Shown here: positions 1-8,157 of the stretch, in pieces | How the letters are laid out: each line of letters begins with the position of its first letter | How positions within the stretch are numbered: position 1 is the stretch's first letter | Assembly: GCA_910584055.1 (NCBI GenBank) | Contig: CAJTZS010000001.1 | Coordinates: 156,933 to 220,932, forward strand | Length of the DNA: 64,000 nt | Reading direction: 5' to 3' | DNA from: an uncultured Muribaculaceae bacterium | Lineage (GTDB): Bacteria; Bacteroidota; Bacteroidia; Bacteroidales; Muribaculaceae | The notes under the pieces: model-generated | Seen by the model: the letters and a program-made list of their open reading frames with translations, nothing else | Told to the model about the DNA's origin: nothing | Database searches by the model: none | Translations under genes and position numbers: made by a program

Positions 1-704
1 AAGGAACAATGAGTGACCGATATAAGCAAATTGGGAATGCAGTTCCTGTAAATTTGGCATGGGCAATCGGGCGGTCTTTAATAAGGTTATTCAATGATAT
101 TGAGAAAATATCACCTTCAGCCACTGTGGATTGTTCACAAGAAGTGAAAAAGATTACTAATGATTCAAATAATATAAGTGCATCAAAAAATGCCTCCACT
201 ACAAATAAAACGTCTAATAAAGTATACAAGCAATTAAATATTTTTGATTTATTGAACCAATTCGGCGAAAATTCAATTTTAGACAATACCTATGTTTCAG
301 AATCATTCGAGAAATATGAAACATTGGATTGTTTCGTAAATCAGAATCCAGATATGACCGTCTTGATTTCTCTAATCACGAAAAGCAATTGTGAACTATT
401 TAATAGAAGGGAAGCTTTTGTTTATTATACAGGCAAACGATTCCCTTCTACAGTAGAACTTAAAGAATTACGTTTTTTCATTCCGTATATAAAAGGAAAG
501 GGGATTCGAGATTTATATATTATAAAAAAGATCAGGGTCGGGAACAAGAATAATGCAATTGATGGAGAAAAAGTAATAGATCCAAGACTAATCTTTGAAA
601 TTGAATACCTTGGTCAGCTTTATCCGAAATATGTTCCGGTGCGTCTTGACATCTGGCACACCTATACTCAGACTACTTTAAACAATATAAAGTGTAATTC
701 ATGA
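1..704 (+). CDS. DNA (cytosine-5-)methyltransferase, C-terminal part (gene starts before the window)
   Basis: The reading frame is open from the first base, so this is the 3' end of a longer gene. The motif RYKQIGNAVPV followed by LAWAIG is the C-terminal motif X region of C5 cytosine methyltransferases, which completes the SAM-binding fold. About 200 further residues follow with no methyltransferase motif: a Ser/Asn/Thr-rich linker and then a domain containing FVYYTGKRFPSTVEL and IPYIKGKGIRDLYIIKKI, which I do not recognise. The stretch is very AT-rich (one 60-base sample at 181-240 is 16/60 G+C), unlike pyrH next door, which suggests acquired restriction-modification DNA. A cognate nuclease would lie upstream, outside the window. 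Confidence 0.8.
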   Translation, partial: GTMSDRYKQIGNAVPVNLAWAIGRSLIRLFNDIEKISPSATVDCSQEVKKITNDSNNISASKNASTTNKTSNKVYKQLNIFDLLNQFGENSILDNTYVSESFEKYETLDCFVNQNPDMTVLISLITKSNCELFNRREAFVYYTGKRFPSTVELKELRFFIPYIKGKGIRDLYIIKKIRVGNKNNAIDGEKVIDPRLIFEIEYLGQLYPKYVPVRLDIWHTYTQTTLNNIKCNS

Positions 705-708
705 ATTT

Positions 709-740
709 TTTCGGATTATTGCCGAAATTTATTAACTTTG
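709..740 (+). promoter_or_regulatory. Candidate Bacteroidetes-type promoter for pyrH
   Basis: TAACTTTG at 733-740 matches the Bacteroidetes -7 element TAnnTTTG exactly. A TTTC at 709-712 lies 20 bases upstream, where a -33 TTTG is expected. The start codon of pyrH at 775 is 34 bases downstream. The same bases (709-727) can form a small TTTCGG/CCGAAA hairpin after the methyltransferase gene. Confidence 0.55.
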
Positions 741-774
741 GGAATTGAAGTATAAATATAGTTGTAGATTCATT

Positions 775-1482
775 ATGATGAAATATAAGAGAGTATTGTT
801 GAAGTTGTCGGGAGAGTCATTGGCTGCCGGGCACGGAACGGGGATAGACGTTGACAGGCTTAATGCTTATGCGCGTCAGATCAAGGAGATGGTTGAAGCC
901 GGGGTGGAGATCGGTATTGTTATAGGAGGCGGCAACATATTCCGTGGGCTGTCGGGTGCCGGTAAAGGTTTCGACCGTGTCAAGGGAGACCAGATGGGTA
1001 TGCTCGCAACCGTTATCAATTCTCTTGCCCTTAGTTCAGCATTGGAAGCTATCGGTCAGGGCGCACAAGTATATACCGCTATTGCGATGCATCCTATCGG
1101 TGAGCATTATTCCAAATGGCGTGTCATCAAGACAATGGAAGAGGGGAGGGTGGCAATAATAAGTTGCGGCACAGGTAACCCGTACTTTACCACCGATACG
1201 GGTTCTGCACTCCGTGCGATTGAAATTGAGGCGGATGTGATGCTCAAGGGCACACGCGTTGACGGTGTTTATACCGCCGATCCTGAGAAAGACCCGGCTG
1301 CCGTGAAATTCGATGAAATCACGTATGACGAGGTGCTTGCACGCGGCCTTAAAGTCATGGATCTTACCGCTACCGCCCTCTGCAAGGAGAACAAGATGCC
1401 GATATATGTTTTCAACATGGACGTTGAAGGAAACCTGAAGAAGATGCTCGAGGGGGACAATGTCGGCACATTGGTTTATTGA
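775..1482 (+). CDS. pyrH: UMP kinase
   Basis: Phosphorylates UMP to UDP with ATP in the cytoplasm, in de novo pyrimidine nucleotide synthesis. The N-terminus YKRVLLKLSGESL is the family signature. VIGGGNIFRG follows near residue 50 and GTGNPYFTTDTGSALRA near residue 130, both amino-acid-kinase-fold nucleotide-binding motifs. The frame also offers a TTG at 745, but ATG at 775 (or 778) places the first strand at the position usual for PyrH. frr follows 60 bases downstream, a pairing common in bacteria. The gap to frr holds copies of the ATTAAACATT repeat. About 236 residues, normal length. Confidence 0.96.
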   Translation: MMKYKRVLLKLSGESLAAGHGTGIDVDRLNAYARQIKEMVEAGVEIGIVIGGGNIFRGLSGAGKGFDRVKGDQMGMLATVINSLALSSALEAIGQGAQVYTAIAMHPIGEHYSKWRVIKTMEEGRVAIISCGTGNPYFTTDTGSALRAIEIEADVMLKGTRVDGVYTADPEKDPAAVKFDEITYDEVLARGLKVMDLTATALCKENKMPIYVFNMDVEGNLKKMLEGDNVGTLVY

Positions 1483-1498
1483 TACGGCTGAAAAATAC

Positions 1499-1538
1499 AT
1501 TAAACATTACTCATTGCACATTAAACATTAAACATAAT
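1499..1538. repeat. ATTAAACATT-type intergenic repeat, pyrH-frr gap
   Basis: The gap carries tandem, slightly varied copies of CATTAAACATTA and CATTGCACATTA. The same unit returns at 5685-5710, 12550-12666, 19908-19930, 20878-20912 and 22411-22515, always between genes. Confidence 0.75.
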
Positions 1539-1542
1539 AAAG

Positions 1543-2100
1543 ATGGAAGTAAAAGAATATCTTAGCAACGCTGAGGACAATATGCAGCTTGCCGTGGATT
1601 ATCTGGAAGATACCCTTTCGCATATCCGCGCAGGAAAGGCTTCTGCCCGTTTGCTCGACGGCATACGCGTTGACTATTACGGCTCGCAGGCTCCGATTTC
1701 CAACGTGGCAAACGTCAGCGTACCCGATGCCCGCACAATCGCCATCACTCCTTGGGAGAAATCAATGTTCAAGGAGATTGAAAAGGCCATTATCAATTCG
1801 GAACTCGGAATCACACCGGAAAACAACGGAGAAGTTATCCGCCTGTCGATACCGCCGTTGACGGAAGACCGCCGCAAGCAGCTCGTGAAGCAGTCGAAGG
1901 GTGAGGCGGAGAACGCAAAAGTTTCAGTGCGCAATGCCCGTCGCGAAGCCATCGAGGGTTTGAAGAAAGAGATAAAGAACGGCCTGAGCGAGGACACCGA
2001 AAAGGATGCCGAGAATGACGTTCAGAAACTTCATGACAAGTACATGAAGAAAATCGACGCTCTCTTTGCCGATAAGGAAAAAGAGATTCTTACGGTGTAA
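1543..2100 (+). CDS. frr: Ribosome recycling factor
   Basis: Splits post-termination ribosomes together with EF-G. The 185 residues match the family length. Recognisable blocks are the long N-terminal helix (HIRAGKASARLLDGIRVDYYG, near residues 27-47), the domain II strand region with ITPWEK, and the C-terminal helices (ESKGEAENAKVSVRN-like block, then LSEDTEKDAENDVQKLHD). Transcribed after pyrH. Nothing unusual. Confidence 0.97.
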   Translation: MEVKEYLSNAEDNMQLAVDYLEDTLSHIRAGKASARLLDGIRVDYYGSQAPISNVANVSVPDARTIAITPWEKSMFKEIEKAIINSELGITPENNGEVIRLSIPPLTEDRRKQLVKQSKGEAENAKVSVRNARREAIEGLKKEIKNGLSEDTEKDAENDVQKLHDKYMKKIDALFADKEKEILTV

Positions 2101-2117
2101 TATTAGTTTAAGTTACA

Positions 2118-3077
2118 TTGGATAACGAACTTATAAGCGTGATAGTACCTGTATACGGTGCTGAAAAATATTTGCGTCAATGCGTGGAAAGCGTGTTGGC
2201 GCAAACTTATTCACACTGGGAGTTGATACTCGTTGACGATGGCTCAAAGGATACATGTCCTGCGATTTGTGATGAATACTCCCGTAGTGATTCCCGCATA
2301 CGGGTGATTCATCAGGAAAACGGAGGGTTTTCAGTTGCCCGGAATTCCGGTATAGATGCTTCGAAAGGTGAGTATCTGACATTTGTTGATGCTGATGATA
2401 TAATTCATCCGGGTTTTCTTGAATTTTCTTTGCGTATGGTAAAAGCTCAGGGCTGCGATATTGCGTGCGTGGAGATGAGAAGATTTAGGGATATCCCTCG
2501 GATTGATGATGAGGAAGTGACTTTTCCAACAATGAGTCTTGCGGGATGGGAATATCTTGAAAAGGCATTGTATCAGACATCCGGAAACAATGGAGTATGG
2601 GGTAGACTTTATAGACGGTCCGTATTCAAGCGGGAGAAATTTACACCGGGAATCGGATATGAAGATTTAGATATATTCTATCGGATATTTGCAAACGTTC
2701 CTAAAATTGCATATACATCTGTGGAGATGTATTATTACAGGCAGAACCCGGATAGCTACATGAATAATTTCAGGCTGAGCCGGTCTGATTCCCTTGATGT
2801 CTGTGACCGGATGGTGGAATATCTTGGCAAAGTGAGTCCGGATTTAGAAAAAGCAGCCAGGGATCGCCGTTTAAGCGCATATTTCAATATCTTTTGCTTG
2901 ATGATCGCAAATAATTATAATGATTATGCGCTTGAAAAGAGATGTTGGGATGTCATAAAGGTGGAAAGGATGGCAAGCCTACTGAATCCAAAGGTGCGTC
3001 TTAAAAACAAACTCGGTGTCGTTGTCTCTTTCTTCGGCAGACCTGCGCTCCGTTTGTTGGCGCGGATGCTTTATTGA
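2118..3077 (+). CDS. Family 2 glycosyltransferase
   Basis: Transfers a sugar from a nucleotide donor, probably during surface polysaccharide assembly on the cytoplasmic face of the inner membrane. The N-terminal GT-A fold shows ISVIVPVYGAEKYLRQC, the DDGSKD motif near residue 42, and the metal-binding VDADD near residue 91. The C-terminal part is helical and unassigned. The start is a TTG at 2118: an in-frame TAA sits at 2109-2111 and no ATG lies near the conserved N-terminus. It ends six bases before the convergent DUF4294 gene. The acceptor and linkage cannot be read from the sequence. Confidence 0.88.
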   Translation: MDNELISVIVPVYGAEKYLRQCVESVLAQTYSHWELILVDDGSKDTCPAICDEYSRSDSRIRVIHQENGGFSVARNSGIDASKGEYLTFVDADDIIHPGFLEFSLRMVKAQGCDIACVEMRRFRDIPRIDDEEVTFPTMSLAGWEYLEKALYQTSGNNGVWGRLYRRSVFKREKFTPGIGYEDLDIFYRIFANVPKIAYTSVEMYYYRQNPDSYMNNFRLSRSDSLDVCDRMVEYLGKVSPDLEKAARDRRLSAYFNIFCLMIANNYNDYALEKRCWDVIKVERMASLLNPKVRLKNKLGVVVSFFGRPALRLLARMLY

Positions 3078-3083
3078 TTGTGT

Positions 3084-3722
3084 TTACAGTGCCCCTTGTT
3101 CGATAAGGGTGGCTATACGTTCTATCATCGCGTCATCCTTGTTTTTTTCAGGATGGAAACCGGCTTTCATGTTCATGCCGAAGAACCGGCCGAAAGTTTG
3201 CCAGAAGCCGGCTCGGAAAGAACCTAAAAAAGCCTTCACGATATTGAAAGAGGATTGGTCGGTCTCCCGGTTTATCAGTTTCAACAATATCTTACCTTGG
3301 TTCTTGGTCATGGTCTTCACCACCGGTTTATATTGCTCGAAGATGTCTTTTTCAAGACGTTTGAGATGACGTTCGCGCTCTTTTTTGTCGGGGATTGTCT
3401 GGATGTATTCGTAAGTTTCGCATAGAGCCGAAAAGGCTAATTTTGCATATGGCAGGGTTTTGCGCACATCGCGCACTGTGCGCCAGTAATATTGTTCCTG
3501 CTTCTTGTTTTTGAATTTTAGTGGCGGAAAAACCACTAAGTCGCGGATAAAAGTGTAGCGGCATGTGTCGCCATATTCATCCACTATATATTTATGACCC
3601 TTGTAAACCTTGACTTTAAGACGCAGTTCACCGCTTTCTTCTTGTGTCTGTGACATTATAGGCAAGGAGAAAGAGAAGGCGGCTATGAATGCAACCAGAA
3701 TCAGTATGAGGCGCCTAATCAT
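3084..3722 (-). CDS. DUF4294 domain protein, exported
   Basis: A Bacteroidetes-specific protein of unknown function. The N-terminus is a signal peptide (basic MIRR, hydrophobic LILILVAFIAAFSFSLPI, cleavage near MSQ). The domain carries the typical YTFIRDLVVFPPLKFKNKKQEQYYWRTVRDVRKTLPYAK block and a charged helical region ending near KDIFEQYKP. ATG at 3722 is preferred over the in-frame TTG at 3725. The start overlaps the end of the WbqC-like gene by 8 bases, so the two are probably translated together at the end of the dapB-lepB operon. Confidence 0.85.
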   Translation of the reverse strand: MIRRLILILVAFIAAFSFSLPIMSQTQEESGELRLKVKVYKGHKYIVDEYGDTCRYTFIRDLVVFPPLKFKNKKQEQYYWRTVRDVRKTLPYAKLAFSALCETYEYIQTIPDKKERERHLKRLEKDIFEQYKPVVKTMTKNQGKILLKLINRETDQSSFNIVKAFLGSFRAGFWQTFGRFFGMNMKAGFHPEKNKDDAMIERIATLIEQGAL

Positions 3723-4260
3723 CAAAAATTACAAAAACCGTGTTTTTCCCTAAACGGAAGAGCGTGTCAAAAATTGAATAATTTAAGTTAACTTTTGTTT
3801 CAAATTCTCTTTTCATCTGTTCGAACCGATACGGATTTCTTGATTTCATATCAACCATTGCCCTCCGGATAATGTTCACGTCCAGGAAGCGGCAGACGAA
3901 ATCAAACAATTCCCTGTTGAATTCTCCTAATGAACCGTTACTCTTTTTATGATAGATGTTTTCGATCACCGGGAAGATATATGGGAAATAGGGAGTCTTG
4001 CCGTAGACGGCATTCATTGCGCCAAGATGCTCTTGCCTCCATCTGCCGTGGTTGGAAATCAAAACCTTGTCAAGGTTTATATCCTGCCGTTTCAGTATGC
4101 CGCTTCCCCCGACAATGGGGACAGACAAAACCCTGCCACCTTCGATAATGGTTCGGGCGATAACAGTTCTGGCAAGACCCTTCCCTGCGAAAACTCTTGC
4201 ACCGGTTAGGATCTTACGCGTCAAGGATAAATCGGGGGCGAAAGGAATTTGAAGGTTCAT
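3715..4260 (-). CDS. WbqC-like family protein
   Basis: WbqC-type proteins were first noted in O-antigen loci; their biochemical role is not firmly established. The sequence fits the family: an early LSVPIVGGSGILKRQDINLDKVLISNHGRWRQEHLGAMNAVYGKTPYFPYIFPVIENIY block with the conserved W, H, Y and P residues. The frame is open up to 4314, but ATG at 4260 overlaps the lepB stop as ATGA (4257-4260), the classic coupling arrangement, so I chose that start. That gives 181 residues, somewhat shorter than many WbqC proteins. Operon position: lepB, this gene, DUF4294. Confidence 0.75.
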   Translation of the reverse strand: MNLQIPFAPDLSLTRKILTGARVFAGKGLARTVIARTIIEGGRVLSVPIVGGSGILKRQDINLDKVLISNHGRWRQEHLGAMNAVYGKTPYFPYIFPVIENIYHKKSNGSLGEFNRELFDFVCRFLDVNIIRRAMVDMKSRNPYRFEQMKREFETKVNLNYSIFDTLFRLGKNTVFVIFDD

Positions 4261-5681
4261 TCCCCGCGCATATTTTTGCCATCCGGATTGGGATTGGCGA
4301 AAACCCGGTTCCAACGGATCTTGCCGTCAAAGAGTCCGCGCTCCTGATCAAACGAGGCAATAATGAACAATGGTGAGCCGACGACATGATCTTCCGGAAC
4401 GAATCCCCAGAAACGGCTGTCGGCCGAGCGGTCGCGGTTGTCGCCCATCATCCAGTAATAATCCATCTTGAATGTGTAATATTCCTGTTCCTTGCCGTTG
4501 ATGTATATCTTCCCGTCGCGCATTTCGAGGTCATTACCTTCATATGTGCGGATTGCACGTTCGTAGATAGGATAGTTCTCCGGAGTGAGGTGCAAGGTCA
4601 CGCCGCGTTGCGGAATCCACAGCTCCCCCATGTCTGTCCTTGTCCAGCCATAGTCAGCTCCGAGCGGGAATATTCCTCCCAACTCGAAAATACCGCTCTG
4701 GCTCTCTCTTTGGAGAGGACCTATGACCTCGGGCCATTTCTCAATCTCCGCTTTCATTGCGGCTGTGAGTGGCACGTCATAATAGGAGAATCCTGCCGCT
4801 TCATTGCGTGCCGGCATTCCTCCGTGGTCTTCACCACGCACCCCGAGTTCGTGCCACTTCTCTGCCGAAACAGGTCCGTTAACGGGAACAATATAATTAT
4901 ACTGAACGTTTTCAGGCTCAGGCACGGCGTTGCCGTTTATATATACGGTGTCGCCGGAGATGCGTAATCGTTCTCCGGGAAGTCCGAGGGTGCGTTTCAC
5001 ATAATTTTCGCGTCGGTCAACAGGACGCCACACCACTTCCCCGAAGATATTGCCGTTGGCTTTAATATATGCTAAAGGATCTTCGATTCCCTCCCGCCGC
5101 AGTTCGTAGCAGATTTGATAATAGTCCGGGTTGGGAATCTTTGTGGCTACTGTGTCGCCCTGTGGATAGTTGAAAACGACGATGTCGCCACGCTTTATCG
5201 AGCGGAATCCCGGCATACGGTGATATTCGAGCTGAGGTTTTTCGAGATAGCTCTTAGTATTGATTAATGGCATCGTGTGTTGTGCCAGCGGGAAATGGAT
5301 GGGTGTCTGAGGCACCCGGGCGCCGTAGATAGTCTTGTTGACCCAAAGCCTGTCGCCGACAAGGAGTGATTTCTCCAGACTGGAAGACGGGATTTCGTAT
5401 TGTTGTCCTACGAAGGCGAATACGAAATATATCAACACCAATGCATACACGATGGCATCGACCCATGCCATGACGGTGCGGGTGGCACCTTTTTTCTTTT
5501 TCCACCATCCCCAGGGGATAATGTTAGTGATGTAGATATCGAGTAATATCAGCCAGAGGAAAAGCAGCCAAGGATTTCCCATCAGTACAACCCAAAGGAA
5601 GAATATGGCGGAAACTATGCCGAAACGCACCCATCTGGTGGCTTTTATTTGCTTAAGATGCTCTATATTAATAATTGCCAT
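4257..5681 (-). CDS. lepB: Signal peptidase I, enlarged Bacteroidetes type
   Basis: Membrane-bound serine/lysine protease that removes signal peptides from exported proteins. Hydrophobic segments lie near residues 18-55 and 73-91. The catalytic serine is in IPSSSLEKSLLVGD (Ser101), the general-base lysine in NYVKRTLGLPGE (Lys229), and box E is GDNRDRSADSRFWGFVPEDH near residue 415. The 474 residues exceed the E. coli enzyme (about 324) because of a long insert between boxes D and E, as usual in Bacteroidales. It follows dapB after 27 bases that contain the ATTAAACATT-type repeat. Confidence 0.95.
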   Translation of the reverse strand: MAIINIEHLKQIKATRWVRFGIVSAIFFLWVVLMGNPWLLFLWLILLDIYITNIIPWGWWKKKKGATRTVMAWVDAIVYALVLIYFVFAFVGQQYEIPSSSLEKSLLVGDRLWVNKTIYGARVPQTPIHFPLAQHTMPLINTKSYLEKPQLEYHRMPGFRSIKRGDIVVFNYPQGDTVATKIPNPDYYQICYELRREGIEDPLAYIKANGNIFGEVVWRPVDRRENYVKRTLGLPGERLRISGDTVYINGNAVPEPENVQYNYIVPVNGPVSAEKWHELGVRGEDHGGMPARNEAAGFSYYDVPLTAAMKAEIEKWPEVIGPLQRESQSGIFELGGIFPLGADYGWTRTDMGELWIPQRGVTLHLTPENYPIYERAIRTYEGNDLEMRDGKIYINGKEQEYYTFKMDYYWMMGDNRDRSADSRFWGFVPEDHVVGSPLFIIASFDQERGLFDGKIRWNRVFANPNPDGKNMRGE

Positions 5682-5684
5682 TAT

Positions 5685-5710
5685 ACATTACACATTTAAC
5701 ATTGCACATT
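5685..5710. repeat. ATTAAACATT-type intergenic repeat, dapB-lepB gap
   Basis: Reads as variants of CATTACACATTTAACATTGCACATTA between dapB and lepB, the same unit as in the pyrH-frr gap. Confidence 0.65.
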
Positions 5711-6455
5711 AGAAACAAAAGACTTCGTTGATGGTGTGGAAGCCTTTCTTGCCGGCAAGCCATTCGGCTGCCAGGACGGCTCCGAGGGCAAAGCCTTCTC
5801 TCGATTTAGCGCTGTGAGTGATTGTGATGCTGTCAACATCGGAATTCCAGTCGATTGTGTGGATCCCCGGAACTTCGCCGGTGCGTATATGGTCGATCTC
5901 CATCAACTCCCCGTTGTTGTCGGAATTTATTCTGCAACTTTTTTCTGCCCCTTCCGGTTCGCACCATCCCGAAATGCGGTCGGTTTCATCGATTATCTCT
6001 TCTGCGAGAGTGATGGCAGTGCCTGAAGGGTGGTCGAGCTTGTGGATGTGGTGAGTCTCTACCATATGCGGGCTATACTGAGGAAAGCCGTTCATTATCC
6101 TTGCAAGGTATCTGTTGACAGCCATGAAGATATTCACACCCACCGAAAAATTGGACGCGAAGAGGAACGTGCCCTTGTCGCTATCGCACAATGCCTTTAT
6201 TTCAGGCATTGCTTTTGTCCAGCCGGTTGTGCCGCAAACCACAGGTACGCCTTGTTCGAATGATTTGCGGATGTTGCCTACGGCCGTTGCAGGAGTGGAA
6301 AACTCAATCACACAGTCTGCGGAGCGGAAAGCATCGCTGTCGAAATCACCGGTGTTGTCTTTATCTATGACGCAGACTACATTGTGCCCGCGCTCCTTTG
6401 CTATTTTTTCAATGATATGACCCATTTTGCCATATCCCGTCAATGCGATATTCAT
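5709..6455 (-). CDS. dapB: 4-hydroxy-tetrahydrodipicolinate reductase
   Basis: Reduces hydroxy-tetrahydrodipicolinate with NAD(P)H in the diaminopimelate/lysine pathway, supplying peptidoglycan precursors. The Rossmann motif GYGKMG is at residues 7-12. FSTPATAVGN, CGTTGW and the DapB signature ETHHIHKLDHPSGTA (near residue 131) with its catalytic His and Lys are present. C-terminal HSAKSREGFALGAVLAAEWL is also conserved. 248 residues, slightly short, typical for Bacteroidetes. Only two bases separate it from the upstream PCMD gene and 27 from lepB, so it belongs to the minus-strand operon. Confidence 0.96.
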   Translation of the reverse strand: MNIALTGYGKMGHIIEKIAKERGHNVVCVIDKDNTGDFDSDAFRSADCVIEFSTPATAVGNIRKSFEQGVPVVCGTTGWTKAMPEIKALCDSDKGTFLFASNFSVGVNIFMAVNRYLARIMNGFPQYSPHMVETHHIHKLDHPSGTAITLAEEIIDETDRISGWCEPEGAEKSCRINSDNNGELMEIDHIRTGEVPGIHTIDWNSDVDSITITHSAKSREGFALGAVLAAEWLAGKKGFHTINEVFCF

Positions 6456-6457
6456 AA

Positions 6458-7417
6458 TCAGAATCCGAATGAAATGTTGTCGATATATAGTGTTAGCCCT
6501 TCAGTGCCGATATATGCCTCCCCGCAACTTGAAGACGCCATTACCAGCACATGTGTAGGTGTGGCATCGGCCGGTGCCCAACCGGTTTCGTGAACAGGCA
6601 CTAACTTACCTTTTGAATTTCTTGCGTAATATGCCTTGTCGCCGTCGAGCAGTCCCATCCAAGGCTTATACCAGCTTTGTTTTGAGATGTCGCCGTAATG
6701 TATGGGCAGCTGATGATGTTTTGTCCAGGGCACGCTCTTGGAATAACGTTCACGCCCTGTGCCTACGCGCTGGGCATAGAGGTTACCGTCTTTGTCTTCC
6801 CATCGTTTTTGAAGCAGCACATAAACTTCGGCGTTATCGCGTCCCGGAAGCGTTTTTTTGCTTGAGAAGCCGGTGGATTTTACGCGGGTGTTCACCTCCG
6901 GCATGTCAACCATGAAATCATAAACAAGGGCTACGGGGCGTTTGGTGTAAGGTATGCCCATTTCCATTTTGGAATAAGGTCCCTTGGGAGAAGTGATGGG
7001 TTCAAAGATCCTGCCCAAAAATATTGTGCCGGCTACCATGACATCCATGTTTATAATACCCAGGACTTTGACCTCTTCCATTTTTGCCTCCATGCGGGCA
7101 ACCTTGTTGCCGTTGACAGTTGCGGGAGTCACGGTGCCGGAGGCCTTGACGATGCCTGCCACTTTTGCGTAGACGTTGCTTGTGGCCCAAGGTGATCCCC
7201 CTTCGTTGACATATGCCTTGTTGTTACCGGGAATCGTGCGGGTCGGGGCAATTTCATAGATAGTTTTCTTTTTGCCTCCAAGCATCTTCGATTCCGACAC
7301 TTCCCGCGTCACCCAGTTGGAGAAATCACCATATTTGATTGGCTCGAGACGAAGAGCATTCGACCATAGGCTCAGACAGCCTGCGGCAGTAAGTAATATT
7401 ATTCTGAGAGATCTCAT
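6458..7417 (-). CDS. PCMD domain secreted protein
   Basis: Putative carbohydrate metabolism (PCMD) proteins are extracytoplasmic beta-sandwich proteins of Bacteroidetes with no proven activity. A signal peptide opens the protein (MRSLRIILLTAAGCLSLWSNA). The C-terminal ending THVLVMASSSCGEAYIGTEGLTLYIDNISFGF is the most characteristic part of the family. The frame extends to 7498, but that extension runs through a palindromic repeat and would precede the signal peptide, so ATG at 7417 is the start. It is separated from dapB by 2 bases and from the TatD-like gene by the REP-like pair. Confidence 0.8.
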   Translation of the reverse strand: MRSLRIILLTAAGCLSLWSNALRLEPIKYGDFSNWVTREVSESKMLGGKKKTIYEIAPTRTIPGNNKAYVNEGGSPWATSNVYAKVAGIVKASGTVTPATVNGNKVARMEAKMEEVKVLGIINMDVMVAGTIFLGRIFEPITSPKGPYSKMEMGIPYTKRPVALVYDFMVDMPEVNTRVKSTGFSSKKTLPGRDNAEVYVLLQKRWEDKDGNLYAQRVGTGRERYSKSVPWTKHHQLPIHYGDISKQSWYKPWMGLLDGDKAYYARNSKGKLVPVHETGWAPADATPTHVLVMASSSCGEAYIGTEGLTLYIDNISFGF

Positions 7418-7443
7418 AGGGCCTTGTAAAGTTTTCGTCTTCT

Positions 7444-7511
7444 GTAGGGATGCACCCCGGTGCATCCTCCATGTTACACCGCATCGCGGCTGAACCATGG
7501 TTCAGCCCTAC
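7444..7511. repeat. Inverted pair of REP-like palindromes (GTAG-headed)
   Basis: 7444-7447 is GTAG, followed by GGATGCACC-CC-GGTGCATCC (7448-7467). Facing it on the other strand is GTAG (7511-7508) followed by the perfect 20-base palindrome GGCTGAACCATGGTTCAGCC (7507-7488). A GTAG head plus a short palindrome is the layout of REP sequences handled by RAYT (TnpA_REP) transposases, and a head-out pair resembles a BIME. A single copy of the first type sits at 28116-28139. No RAYT gene is in the window. Confidence 0.75.
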
Positions 7512-7512
7512 A

Positions 7513-8157
7513 TTAATTAACAAAGTTACAAAATTTATTTGAATTATCCTTGATGGTTTGGGTTAAATCAATGGCCCTTATTTCCGACAGCCGTGAAATG
7601 ATTTCCTCAATTGTAAGATCTGATTCGTCTGTTTCGGCAAGAATGCGGTCTTCCGGAACTGCAAGAAGTGTTTCGGGGTTGAACCTCTCGCCGAAGGATA
7701 TGAAGCATCCCGCCCGGAGCAACGCGGCTACGGCTGCAGGTTTGCCACGGAATCCATGTATGCACCAGGGTTGCGAGGGTTTCAAATCCCGCCTTAGGCC
7801 GCATATGATGTCGTCCCCTTTCACATCGTGGATAATCAGTGGCTTACGGAGTTCTTCCGAGAGGTCTATGTGTTTTTTGAATACCTGTAGCTGAAGATAC
7901 ATAGGCATTCCGCATTTAAGGTCTATGCCGCATTCCCCGATTGCTGCCACATATGGTTTGGAGGCTTCTTCGCGCAGCATTTCCCATGAATTTTCCGGTT
8001 CACCGGGCGTTACATCCCAAGGATGGATGCCGACGGAGTATAACTGCCCCTCAATCATATTTTCAGGATCCGAATCGGGATTGCTGAGTCTCCGGCTGAT
8101 TATTCCGTAGGGTTGCGGGGCGGTTTTATGGGTATGGATGTCGAGAATGTTTTTCAT
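7513..8157 (-). CDS. TatD-family metal-dependent hydrolase
   Basis: A TIM-barrel metal-dependent hydrolase of the TatD family, members of which are DNA exonucleases; the substrate here is unproven. DIHTHK gives the first metal ligands (His8, His10). SVGIHPW, AAIGECGID (metal-bridging Glu), PLIIHD, WCIHGFRG and AETDESD (final Asp) follow in the expected order. The protein is short, about 214 residues against about 260. The frame continues upstream to 8253 inside rnhB, but ATG at 8157 overlaps the rnhB stop as ATGA (8154-8157), so that start is preferred. Confidence 0.88.
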   Translation of the reverse strand: MKNILDIHTHKTAPQPYGIISRRLSNPDSDPENMIEGQLYSVGIHPWDVTPGEPENSWEMLREEASKPYVAAIGECGIDLKCGMPMYLQLQVFKKHIDLSEELRKPLIIHDVKGDDIICGLRRDLKPSQPWCIHGFRGKPAAVAALLRAGCFISFGERFNPETLLAVPEDRILAETDESDLTIEEIISRLSEIRAIDLTQTIKDNSNKFCNFVN

